Shown here piece by piece: positions 43,691 through 54,168 of a stretch of 64,000 nucleotides of DNA. The stretch is from Periconia sp. R9002 (lineage: Eukaryota; Ascomycota; Dothideomycetes; Pleosporales; Periconiaceae), in assembly GCA_023627715.1 (NCBI GenBank), contig JAMAHW010000121.1, positions 1 through 64,000 on the forward strand. The letters run 5' to 3'. The translations under genes and the position numbers were made by a program. The notes below the pieces were generated by a model. It searched no databases. It was given only the letters and a program-made list of their open reading frames with translations, and was not told the origin of the DNA. Every line of letters starts with the position of its first letter. The first letter of the stretch is position 1.

Positions 43691-45291
43691 ATGTCCATCG
43701 AACCTCTGATCACTTTCAAGGCCGGCCAGTGCGAGCTTTCCGTTCGTTTCCCCATCCTCATTCAAGTCTCATAACCCCGCTGACGTCTGCAGGGAACCGC
43801 CCCAACACAGAAAGTGAAGCCGCAGCCAACCCAAGGCTACGTTTACATCTACCAGGGCGAAGATGGTGTGTTGGGTCGTGGATCAAATTATCTAGTGCTA
43901 ACACCGACGTAGAATTTCACCACTTCTGCTGGCGAGCACGCGACAAATCCTATGACGAATGTGACCTTGATCTCATCATGATCCCTGGCGATGGCTCCTT
44001 CATACCTTATACTGGCAGTGAGTCAGCCGCAGATACCGACAACGTCCGGTCTCCCACCGACGGCCGTATATTCGTCCTCAGATTTAGCTCTAGTTCGCAA
44101 CGTTATCTCTTCTGGCTTCAATCAAAATCACAGCATCCCCAGGGCGACCCTAGCTGGTTTAGTCAGCGTGACCTGGCAATTGGACAGATCGTTGACCGAT
44201 TGCTAAGCGGAGAAGAGGACATCGATATACAAGCCGAATTGGCTGCAGCAGCAAGCCGGGGCGATGATGAGGATGAGACTATGGAAGATGCCGACGGCGC
44301 AGACCAACCCTCCAACCGGAATCGGCACGGGAGCACGGGAGGTGCAGGAGCAGGTGCTACAGGTGGTGATATCAGAGAAGAAGGAGAAGAATCCAGAGAG
44401 GGTGGTGCCGATGGCGGTCGAGCGTAGGTGCCACATATTCATTCTATCAGCATCATCGACGTCGTGGCGCGGTCGAATCAACAGACCTTGCGCAGGCGGA
44501 CAGATTACGCCAATATGGAACTAGATTACCAGAATCTTTCATCGGGATGAGGCGTTTTGGAGCTCCAAACAAGTCAAAAGCAACTTTTACATGGGTTTCG
44601 CTACTCATATGTACCACTAGAAAAATGACCATATCTTGTCATGCATTCCGCTTGCTCCGCCACGACGTCGAGGATCAGCTGTTTTTGGGTTTTTTGTGTA
44701 CACAGGTAGTGGCTGACAATTAGCAGAGCTGCTTCCGGCTCGAACGACGCTTCCGCGGTTGTGCAGAATTTCCTAAACTCTTTGAAAAGTGGAAACACTT
44801 CCGGTGGGGCACAATCGTCCCAGGATTCGTTTACCACACTTCTCGATCTTTTATCACCCCCTACCACTGTACCGATCATCGAAAAAGCACCCGATTCATT
44901 CATCGACGCCCTCTGCTCTCATCTACCTACGACCCTCTTCCTCATCGAACAAGAAGTGGAGGATATTGGCGATATCGACCCTGAATCTGAGACGGCTAAG
45001 ATGGCCTTGCACACTCTTGATCAAGAACAGAAGCGGGACATTTTGAAGAGGGTAGTTACAAGCCCTCAAATGAAGCAAAGTCTAGGCAGTCTGACGGTGG
45101 CTCTGCGAGATGGTGGACTCCCAAATGTGAGTCAGGCGTTGAAGATCGATGTTCAGAATGGCGGTTTTATCAGAGGCGGCGGGATGCCCCTTGGCGGAGG
45201 GGAAGCAGTGAAGGCTTTTGTGGAAGGTGTGAAGAATACAGTGGAGAACGAAGACGATGATGCAGATGATGACGAGATGGACACGAATTGA
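43691..45291 (+). CDS. RPN13: Proteasome ubiquitin receptor RPN13 (ADRM1)
   Basis: Four exons, 43691-43741, 43793-43865, 43913-44423 and 44724-45291 (acceptor could be 3 bp later), about 400 residues. The N-terminal Pru domain is clear: MSIEPLITFKAGQCELS, then GYVYIYQGEDEFHHFCWRAR, LDLIMIPGDGSF, GRIFVLRFSSSSQRYLFWLQ and SQRDLAIGQIVDRLLSG. The last exon holds the helical DEUBAD domain that recruits the deubiquitinase UCH37 (SFIDALCSHLPTTLFLIEQE, TLDQEQKRDILKRVVTSPQM, PNVSQALKID) and ends in an acidic tail. The Pru domain binds ubiquitin and RPN2 on the 19S particle. The donor at 44424 overlaps an in-frame stop (44425-44427), and the 300-bp intron is long for this window. Confidence 0.9.
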
Positions 45292-45597
45292 GCATCGAAA
45301 CCGCGAAATGGCTACCTAGGTACTCAACCCTCTTGTGAGTTTCTTGCAGATTTAAATCAAATCGCAGAACCGCCAGGGAGATGACATTACTTCAAAAGCA
45401 TAGACTCGACGAGCACGATTGCATGATTAATGTAAAATGTAATGACAATGGCAAGAAGATCCCAGCCAAATTCATAATCATTACCGAAATCCGCATGATT
45501 TCCCAGGTCTAATTATGGGATGTGTTTTCGTAAACTACATGCATATGTACATCATGCACAGCCGTATGGCTGACGAGGGAACACAAACCATAAAGCT
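45292..45597. other. Convergent intergenic region
   Basis: Shared 3' flank of RPN13 and the macro-domain gene; contains one CTACCTAGGTACTC word near 45312. No gene seen. Confidence 0.5.
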
Positions 45598-46335
45598 TCA
45601 GTCCACGCTCCAAACTTGGATCGTATCCTTCCAGCCCTCTTGTACCCCAAGTTCCTCGAGGACCTCGACAGTTCCGTGCCATGGGACCCCGAATTTGCCC
45701 GAATTGATCATACACATACGGATTTCTGCGAAGCTGCTAGCATCGTCCTCCGCTTTCTTCACCTGGTCCAACAAATCTGACATTGCCTGTTCTGTATTTC
45801 GCAATATCATTTTCGGTGTGTCTTTTGCTTTTCCGTATTTAGCACTTGTGAAGACACATCCAATCCAGTGCTTGGGCTTCCCGTTTGACGTCTCACAGGG
45901 AGGAATGAGAAGGCACGTGCCCGTTGGAACAGGATTTGTGGCTGGATTGTGTGTTTTGATGCAATAGTTTCGATAAATCTTGTATGCGGCTGGGTACCGG
46001 GCACGAAATGCTGATGCGATGCCTGATCCCCAGGATCCTTGCGTGTTGCACGCGTGGACGAGGAGAGCATCTGGTGGGGCCGAAAATATGTCGCCTTTGT
46101 GGTAAATTAGAGTAAGTCTTCCGGTAGTCGCTGTGGGTTGTTTGTCGTCTTTTGAAAGTTCCAAAGATGTGCTGCTTGTAATGTTCTCTGTCGTCTCTGC
46201 TCGCTCCGAGACTTTCGATACCTTTGCCGCAGGCTCCTTCAATGTGGAGGATGTAGAGCTTGCGGCCCTCTTCCGGGTTGTGATGGTGGGATCATTTCGG
46301 GGCGCGAAGAATGATTTTATAGATTTTTGCTCCAT
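45598..46335 (-). CDS. POA1-like macro-domain protein with N-terminal PIP-box motif
   Basis: Single exon; 245 residues from the chosen ATG at 46335 (an in-frame ATG at 46365 would add ten). Residues about 70-245 form a macro domain: IYHKGDIFSAPPDALLVHAC, NTQGSWGSGIASAFRARYP, TGTCLLIPPCE, HWIGCVFTSAKYG and INSGKFGVPWHGTVEVLEEL, closest in pattern to yeast POA1, which removes the phosphate from ADP-ribose 1''-phosphate, a by-product of tRNA splicing. Ahead of it is a basic/Ser-rich linker. The start MEQKSIKSFFAPR contains Q-K-S-I-K-S-F-F, a textbook PCNA-interacting peptide. That suggests a nuclear, replication-linked role, which is inference. Confidence 0.85.
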   Translation of the reverse strand: MEQKSIKSFFAPRNDPTITTRKRAASSTSSTLKEPAAKVSKVSERAETTENITSSTSLELSKDDKQPTATTGRLTLIYHKGDIFSAPPDALLVHACNTQGSWGSGIASAFRARYPAAYKIYRNYCIKTHNPATNPVPTGTCLLIPPCETSNGKPKHWIGCVFTSAKYGKAKDTPKMILRNTEQAMSDLLDQVKKAEDDASSFAEIRMCMINSGKFGVPWHGTVEVLEELGVQEGWKDTIQVWSVD

Positions 46336-46785
46336 CGTATTTGAATTTGATTCGCCGTGAATCAATCGGCATGTAATTCTTGGAAGGTTAGCAAACGGGG
46401 GAGTGAGTGTCGAGTTGTTGTCACAAGGTCAAAGTGAGTACCAACGCGCAGACTCAGGCAGGAGCCAATAGTGAGTCCAGGCGCAAACGACGATTGACAG
46501 CACTCCAGCTTTTGAAAACATACCATACCATTCCATCCCGCTGCGATCATTACTCCATGAAAGTAGTTGGTAAAACTGAAAGTACAATTGATACAAATTG
46601 ATGGTACCTGTCGATGGTGTTCAGGCGATGACGCTACGCTGGGCCGATTTTGGACTGACCAATCACAGAATGGGAAAACACTACCTGTCGAAAGAGTGGT
46701 TCGGGCGGCCGGTTCGCTCACAATCTGCCAACTTCAACCTCACCTCCATCACCACACCCGTCATTCCCATCCCCCCGCATCCACG
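46336..46785. promoter_or_regulatory. Divergent region between macro-domain gene and RIP1
   Basis: About 450 bp serving both starts. A CACC/CCAC-rich leader precedes the Rieske ATG. No gene seen. Confidence 0.5.
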
Positions 46786-47772
46786 ATGCCCGCTCTCGCC
46801 AACACTACGCGCGCGATTGCCCGCTCATGGACCCAGCACTCGCTCCCCGTTGCCCGGGCGGGCTGCACAGCAATGCAGACTCGTAACGTCTCCGGCTCCG
46901 AGGTCCACGCCACGTCCTCCTTCGACAGCCCTTTCAGGGGTGCCGGCAGCACCCCCAAGGTTCCCTCGTTCGGCTCATACAAGAGCAAGTCGAAGGGCGA
47001 AGATGGCCCTAAGCTCATCTCTTACTTCATGGTCGGCACAATGGGTGCCCTGACAAGCTTGGGCGCGAAGAATACCGTTCAAGGTAACTGCCCACACAAG
47101 CTCAGCGGAGGGCGGCAAACAACAAGAAACAGTAGATAGAAGGTGGAAAATGTTACTGGGAAGCAATTGGCTGTTATGGCGATGGGACAGAGTCACAAAG
47201 GATGACGGAAGTCGATGCTAACGAGTTTGGGATTCAGATTTCCTCGTCAACATGTCCGCTTCCGCCGATGTTTTGGCCCAAGCCAAAGTCGAAATCGATC
47301 TCGCAGCCATTCCCGAAGGCAAAAACGTGGGCATCTCAACGCAATTCGTCTCTCAATGCAGGCAGCTGATTTGAGGCAGGTCATCATCAAGTGGCGAGGC
47401 AAGCCCGTCTTCATCCGACACCGCACCGAGAGCGAGATTAAGGAGGCTGAGGACACCAAGTGGGAGGCATTGCGTGACCCCCAGCCCGACTCCGAGCGTG
47501 TCAAGAAGCCCGAGTGGTTGGTCATGTTGGGTGCGTAGACCACCCATTCTCTGTCAGTTCTTTCCAGGGAAAAACTAACAGATTCATCAGGCGTCTGCAC
47601 TCATCTCGGATGTGTTCCCATTGGTGAGGCCGGCGATTTTGGCGGCTGGTTCTGCCCCTGCCACGGATCCCACTACGACATTTCTGGCCGCATAAGAAAG
47701 GGACCTGCACCGCTCAACCTCGAAGTCCCAGCATACGATTTCCCCGAGGATGGCAAGGTGGTTATTGGTTAG
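46786..47772 (+). CDS. RIP1: Rieske iron-sulfur subunit of cytochrome bc1 complex
   Basis: Four exons, 46786-47083, 47238-47326, 47380-47530 and 47591-47772, in phase, 239 residues. The basic N-terminus [20 protein letters not shown] is a mitochondrial presequence. [20 protein letters not shown] is the membrane anchor, followed by the hinge ([19 protein letters not shown]). The head carries both [2Fe-2S] boxes, CTHLGCVP and CPCHGSHYD, with two cysteines and two histidines as ligands. [14 protein letters not shown] is typical. The subunit passes electrons from ubiquinol to cytochrome c1 in complex III. Confidence 0.95.
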
Positions 47773-49126
47773 ATGAATGCAGGATTGTAAAATAGCGGGA
47801 GAGAGTGCCAAAGTTGGGGGTCGGCTGAATGGAGCTGTGTCGATAGTAGCAAGCATCACCCATTTTCCTTGAACTTTGATCTTTTCATAGACTTTCAGCT
47901 TGTGTGCAGTAGAAAATGTAACATCAAGTTTGAATTGGCTTTGGTCGTGCGCGCATTGGGTATCTGAAGGTGACATTGCTTGCTTGCCCCTCTGGTTGCG
48001 AGCCCAGCAAAACCTCTTTGAGACGTGGCGATATCGAGCTAATAACATATCGAGGGGCATGGACCTAAATCATCTAAATCAACTTCATGCTTCGTTTCAT
48101 AGTGTCTCGGTATTAATTTCGTCGTACAATTGCACTTCAGGAATCTCGGATCAGGACCAATTGTCTTCGCCATCTTCATGTCAGCTTTCATGAACTCATG
48201 ATCTCTATCACGATTTTTATTGTTGCAGATGGACTATTGACGAGTTAAAAAAACAATGTCGAGTGGGTTTGACATGAAAGGGACCGAAGTTGAAAACGAT
48301 AGCGATGAAATTTCAATGAAACTGTTCGAGTAGAGTTTCCTGATTGATTTTCGATTTGCTCTGGGAGGATGCCTAAGATTCTGTAGTAGAACACCACGTT
48401 CAACAGTGTCGGTTATGTGTATCTGTAGATATAAACTTTACCCTAGAATGCTTTCTTGCTCACATCTGGTATGCAGTACTCCTCACTTCTCCCCTGAACA
48501 GGGAGTCCGGTTATTTTTATCAGCGACTGTAGATTGCTGGTACGCGTGGATATATATGAACCTGTTACTCAATCTGCAAAATTTTATTGTAGATAAAGAT
48601 CTCAAAACACCATTAATGTTTCTGATGTGTAGCCTTGAAGTCAACAACTTCTGCCTCGGAAGTAGAGGAAGTATTTCAGGGAATGAAGTGGTGTATGTAG
48701 AGCTATCGTTCAAAAGCAAACATTTTCCTTGCAGTATCGACACAGATATCTATTTACTGAAACTGATTACACCAGTCAACTGGGAAGAAGAACACCCTTT
48801 CGAGCTGTTTCCTGAAACATTGGAGCTGTAGATGTGAAGAGGTATATCATGATGATCGATATTGGTCCATATACTAACAGACTCTAACGTGAAAATGTCA
48901 TTCAAATCAGACAAATCTATTTATTATTTTTAATCATGCTCAGGTCACGCCTATGATACATACATTAACGACAACGACCACTACCCCACGCTAGAAATGC
49001 CAATAACGCCCCTATCATGCAATGGTATCATATGCGTCCATCCTAATCCTTCGTGTCACCCCACCGAATGAGCACCTTCGTCTACATGACATAACACCAG
49101 AGAAAACAAGAAAAAAAAAACTATCC
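47773..49126. other. Convergent intergenic region, no gene seen
   Basis: 1.35 kb between the RIP1 and RTA1-like stops. One plus-strand frame at 48406-48831 is open for about 140 codons but has no recognised domain and AT-rich composition; I leave it out. Confidence 0.45.
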
Positions 49127-50098
49127 TCAGTTGGTTTCAGACCTAGGGTGAAAATCTTGAGGTCTAAATTCTCTCAGTTGAACGGGAGGGGCTTCAGCAT
49201 CAGCACGTTTACCGTGGCCCAGGTCGTCCTTCTGCTTAAGCGCCATTCTTTTATCCAGTGTAAGCCCCGTATAGCTCCTGGGAAGGTACCTCGCCGGAAA
49301 CCAAATAATCATGACGACAAGAACAGCGGCGATGGGGAATGCGTCGAACGCCCAAAAACACCATTCGTGCCGCTGCAAGTATAACAGACCTGTTCCCTTA
49401 TCCTGAGGGATCTCCAAAGTGCGGTAGATGGCGCGGAGGGTGATTAGTCCCGCAGCGAGATTGATCAAGTATGACAAACGACGCCACATTTTCCAGTCAC
49501 CAAGATCTTCGCAGCGAAACGACAATGATATGATGAAGTAACGGAGTGCGATGATGGCGAAGGAAAGGTAGCATGAGACTTGCATGATCAGGCCGAGCAC
49601 CAGGATTACACGGCCGGCTGTCACGCGACGTTCCGATGATTCGATGGAACGCGACGGAGAGCTATCCAGGTTGTAATTTGCGGAGATTGTGCTCGCGCCT
49701 GCAAGCTGGACCACGAAGGAGAAGAGGTCGAAAATGACAAAGGTGGGTGTAATAAATCTCGGAAAGCACCAGAGGGTTTTGAAATTGAGAGAGTGATTCG
49801 GGCAGGAGAACCAGACTACTCTGCTGAAGGCCGTGTAGCAGGCTGCTGCGAGAAAGGAAGGTGCGAGCAAGATCATGAGGAAAGCGATGAGGAATGGGGT
49901 ATCGTGTTGTTCGTCGATTGCTGAGATGAGGCGGCATATGTAGCCTGTAGCTTCCATCGCGACCCCAATCACAGCGGTCCAAAAAAACCAGGATTTGTAG
50001 CGAACGAATTGCCAGATGAGACCCAGGGAGAGTAACCCTATGAAAATAGTCCCGACCACAGCTGCGGGGACAGTGGGATCATAGATGTAGGGATTCAT
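49127..50098 (-). CDS. RTA1-like seven-helix membrane protein
   Basis: Single exon of 323 residues. Seven membrane helices can be drawn: AAVVGTIFIGLLSLGLIWQF, FFWTAVIGVAMEATGYICRL, IAFLMILLAPSFLAAACYTA, FVIFDLFSFVVQLAGAS, ILVLGLIMQVSCYLSFAIIA, LAAGLITLRAIYRTLE and FPIAAVLVVMIIWF. The motifs GYICR, LLAPSFLAAACY, D-x-x-SFVVQ-x-AG and RAIYRTLE are those of the RTA1 family. Members such as RTA1 and RSB1 are linked to resistance to sterol-acting compounds and to sphingoid base export; substrate here is unknown. The start NPYIYDPTVPAAV lies just ahead of helix 1, as in relatives. The tail is hydrophilic. Confidence 0.88.
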   Translation of the reverse strand: MNPYIYDPTVPAAVVGTIFIGLLSLGLIWQFVRYKSWFFWTAVIGVAMEATGYICRLISAIDEQHDTPFLIAFLMILLAPSFLAAACYTAFSRVVWFSCPNHSLNFKTLWCFPRFITPTFVIFDLFSFVVQLAGASTISANYNLDSSPSRSIESSERRVTAGRVILVLGLIMQVSCYLSFAIIALRYFIISLSFRCEDLGDWKMWRRLSYLINLAAGLITLRAIYRTLEIPQDKGTGLLYLQRHEWCFWAFDAFPIAAVLVVMIIWFPARYLPRSYTGLTLDKRMALKQKDDLGHGKRADAEAPPVQLREFRPQDFHPRSETN

Positions 50099-51670
50099 GA
50101 GGATGCGATCTGCTGCGATGTTGTCAGTTCATTGTTGCTGATATTACTGCCACTGCAGCACATGGACATCTACACATCCGTTATCCAGGCGGAAACCGTA
50201 GTGTATCATGCGAGCGGAGATAGCGGTGCATCATGCTGCTCTATTGGTCTCGATTACATGATAGATGCCCGCTTCCATGGTTTGAGGATATTATACAAGA
50301 AAGCTAAATTGAATACAAGAACTTACCGTATTGATGTCCCATACCCTCTTTAGGCGACCTCGACTGCAGATTTGATAATGCGAAGACTAGGCTCATGACG
50401 ACGAGTATTGTAGTTCTCTGGCAGTACCTGACCCGTAATGGAATCACTTCGCAGCACCAGGAGCAGGGAGGAATTGAACAGCCAGCATATCTCCTTTTGA
50501 AGACAGCAGGACAGGAAGCAAAGAGCCAAAATTCTTTCTCCAAGGCGCCTGGCAGACGGTTTTACCTTATGTGCCTCACAAGCTAAGAAGTCAAGATGCT
50601 TGGCGTCTTTAGTGGGATGCCGGTGCGCAGTTCCAAGGGCGTACGATGCAGAGTATTACATTCCGGTGCAAATCTTTCTGTGTGAGAGAGAGTCTCGGGT
50701 GGGTACGGATGTTGTCCTTCACGCACATTCGTCGCGCAGCTCGGAATCACGTTAGAGACGATGCGAAAGTCGCAGACATGTCATGGATCCCGCGCGCAGA
50801 AAGGCAAGGTATTTGGCTTGCGGACTTCAAACCCATGGACGTCAGCAGCAATAGTCACGTGTGCGGTCCTGGGCGCAAAGGCTGGGCGAGTACGTGTCTG
50901 GCTGGCCATCTGTTGGTGATTCGCAATGCGCGGGAGGCCAGAATGAGGAGTCGTGAATGACCGCGCCAGTCACGACTCGGCGTACTTCTGCCAATGCCTT
51001 GGCGTAGCATTTCTCCCCATGCTGGCGCCATCGGATCGTCCGTGCTATTTCTCCCGAAGATCAGTGTGTCGAGTGTAATACAGTGTCAAACGGTGTCGGT
51101 TATGTCGGCATTGGCATGTTCTGATGTTCATCAACTTCTCGATCGATGCAGGGAGGAAGTGCGAAGTTGAACCACACGACATGAAACAGCTAGGCGATTA
51201 TATAAGCAAACGTTTTTGAACTCATAACATACCATATGTACCTAGGTATGTATCTGCCATACTTGATACATTTAGGAATTGCATGCAAATGCAAGACTTC
51301 TCAATTCAACTCATGGTCCTCATTGATCTTGACCACGGAGAAACAAAAAGATCGTTTCAGTACACATCTCTCATCGCTGTGGATTGCTGTTATCTACATG
51401 GAACACACCCAACTCTAAAAATGGACACCTGTGAAACAGGGTAAATAATGGATACATCGTAGATAATGGAGAAGATGATCAAGACCATCACCAAAACCAA
51501 ATTCCGCTCTTAGCAAGATGGGCCAGTTCATCCTGGTATGCACTTGGAAGTTGGGCGTGGCTATGGGCACCCTGCCCATGCGCTTTTTACTCATGTTTCA
51601 TTATGCTACACAACCTCTAGTCCAGCCACCTACATTTCCACAGTAGCTGATGGACAGCCAAAGCGCACAT
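50099..51670. other. Intergenic, no gene seen
   Basis: 1.57 kb upstream of the RTA1-like gene and downstream of CCT1. It holds a TGTACCTAGGTATGTA word near 51237-51252. Short open frames lack support. Confidence 0.5.
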
Positions 51671-53490
51671 TTAATGACCGTGGCCATCATCTTCACCACC
51701 TCCTCTTTCCTCAGGGTCGAGCTTGATCATGGTATCAATCCGCATGATAGCAACGCAAGCCTCGAACGCACTCTTCAGTTGTTTCACTTTGCTCATACTA
51801 GGCTCCAATACACCCGCCTTCAGCGAATCATGTACCTTGCCGTTTATTAAATCGAGTCCATAGTTCTTGTAGTTCTTGGAATGCGCGAGCTGCTTCGCAT
51901 TTTCAGGTGTGGTGGGATCGGAAGTGGTACGCTGCGAGAGGGCATGTCTGGCGCGTAAATTGGCTACTAGCTCCGTTGAATCTTTGGCGGCATTAATGGC
52001 GAGAGTTTTGGGAATAGAGAGTAGAGCAGTGGCAAAGGCAGCAATGGCGAGTTGTTCACGAGAGCCCTATTTAAATTTAGTCACAGACTCTTTTCATGGA
52101 AGAGGATTGTTTGACTTACTACTGACGTTGCGAACTCCTCTAGGTAGATGTGAAGAGCCGTCTCCACCGCACCACCTCCCGGCACAACACGACCGCTCTC
52201 AAGTGTCCGCTTGACAGCGGAAAGGGAATCGTGCACTGATCGTTCCATCTCATCTAGTGCATAATCGTTCGCGCCACGAAGGATTATCGAAGCAGACGAG
52301 AAAGCTTTGGTGCCCTTAACCAAGATGCATTCGTCATCAGAGATTCGCTCCTGAACCACCTCTTCTGCTGACCCCAGGAGTGAAGGCTCGAATTTCTCGT
52401 CGCCGTTCATATCTGATAGTGTGCTTATCAATGTAGCTCCTGTAGCCTTGGCTATCCTTCGCAGATCTTCCTTTTTGCATCTCCTTATAGCCATAGCATC
52501 CTTCTCCACAAAGTGCTTCAGACACATGTCATCGATACCCTTGGTCGTCATAACAACGTTGGCACCAGCCTTGAGGATCATCTCTATCCGCTCAATGACG
52601 ATGCCTGCCTCACGTTCCCGGATCTTCTCCAGCTGCTCGGGGTCATCGATCGTGATGTGTACGCCGAGTTTCATCCGTTCTTTCTGCAAGTTAATGTCCA
52701 GACACGCAATCTTGGCGTCGGTGATGCGGGTCCTCATCGCCTGGGAGGCAACGGTACAGTTCAGAGCATATCCCTTGACAAGTATAGACTCGGTGGCACC
52801 TTTCCCGTGGGCCTTGAGAATGTTGACTGCTTTGACGGGATATTTGACCTCGTTCTTGTTGGTTGTCATCTTGACTGATTGCATAGCGTCAACCACCATA
52901 TTGGCGAAGAAATCCGAATCCGAACCGATGATTTTACTCGACATGGACGTTTTGGCGATGTTCACCAGAGAGTCGCGGCCCAAGGTATCGACTTTTGTGC
53001 TGATATTCTCGTTCATGTATCGGACAGCCTCCCTTAGCGCCAGCCTGTAGCCTGTTATGATGGTGGTGGGGTGTATGCGGTTCTTCATGAGATCGTTTGC
53101 GCGCCTCAAAAGCTCGGCTGCTATTATGACCACGGAGGTTGTGCCATCACCCACTTCCTTGTCCTGTTGTTGCGCCAAATCGACGAGAATCTTTCCGGCG
53201 GGGTGCTCGATATCGAGCAAGGTGAGAATTGTGGCTCCGTCGTTGGTGACGGTGACGTCTCCGATATCGTCAACCATCATTTTGTCAAGACCAGAGGGGC
53301 CGAAGGAGGATTTGACAACATTAGCAATGGCCTGGGTTGCCATGACATTCTCGTCGCGGATGTCCTGGCCACTGATCTTGGTGCCACCGAGGACTGTGTG
53401 ATGAATTAGCAGAGACAGATTTCAGATGGATAGCTTTGGAAGCTTACACAGAGTTCCGGAATTGCGCTGCTGCTCAAAGATTCCTGCCAT
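51671..53490 (-). CDS. CCT1: T-complex protein 1 subunit alpha (CCT1)
   Basis: Three exons, 53490-53448, 53393-52120 and 52066-51671, all phases agree, 570 residues. The short first exon encodes [14 protein letters not shown] and joins to [20 protein letters not shown]. The body has group II chaperonin landmarks: [41 protein letters not shown] (the ATP loop), [31 protein letters not shown] and [20 protein letters not shown]. The last exon gives [30 protein letters not shown] and the Gly/His tail [10 protein letters not shown]. The alpha-type sequence [18 protein letters not shown] supports CCT1. It is one of eight subunits of the cytosolic chaperonin that folds actin and tubulin. Confidence 0.95.
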
Positions 53491-54168
53491 GTTGTCGCGG
53501 GGGAGCTGTTTGTTGATTTCTTCCTCTGCTGCCTCTGCCGACGTGATGGTTCCAAAAATCGCGGCGGACGCGGCAGAAAGGTAAATCCGCGCCGGGACCA
53601 CGGCAGACCCCTGCCTCCAGCTACGGCTACGGCTACGGACCAATGACTCGACGGCAGCCCCTCCATCCTTTCAAAAGGTTCGTGTTGTGCCAAACAGTCA
53701 ATAACTGAGGGACTCATACCGACCGTATTCCGTCAATTGCGCCCCACGCCACATTGCCTGCCGCCCTTCGAGCTTCAAACAGCAAAGGTACGTCTCTCGT
53801 ATTATGGCATTCTCGTATCCCTTCAACCTCTGACTCTTTCCAATCTGCAGGTTAGTACACCTACATATATTAATCTGTTCGTTCCCCGCTACCCCACTAT
53901 GCTCGCTCGCATCGAATGCAACTTTATTCCCAAAGCGTAACAACATACTTCCACAACATCACCACAACAGACCGCAATCCACCATCACCCTTTTATTTTC
54001 TGTCAATTTTTTCTCCTTCACCTGCTTTCGCTTGGTGTTGTGCGTCGCGGGCACGCCCTGGTATATTCGTCGTCACATTCCTGACCGCGTCTCTAATTCT
54101 TACTCTCCCAGACTCCCTCCCCAAAAAATTACCCCCGACAGTAACCGCCTTCTCACACGACCACCATC
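53491..54168. promoter_or_regulatory. Divergent region between CCT1 and prolyl-tRNA synthetase
   Basis: 678 bp with pyrimidine-rich leader near 53940-54160 ahead of the synthetase start. No gene seen. Confidence 0.5.

Noticed and set aside
48406..48831. 141-codon open frame on the plus strand
   Set aside because: No recognisable family, AT-rich composition and no splice partners; possible orphan but unsupported.
1139..53490. A protein-quality-control gene cluster (Hikeshi, PI31, RPN13, CCT1)
   Set aside because: The genes are scattered over 52 kb on both strands among unrelated housekeeping genes; chance is the simpler reading.
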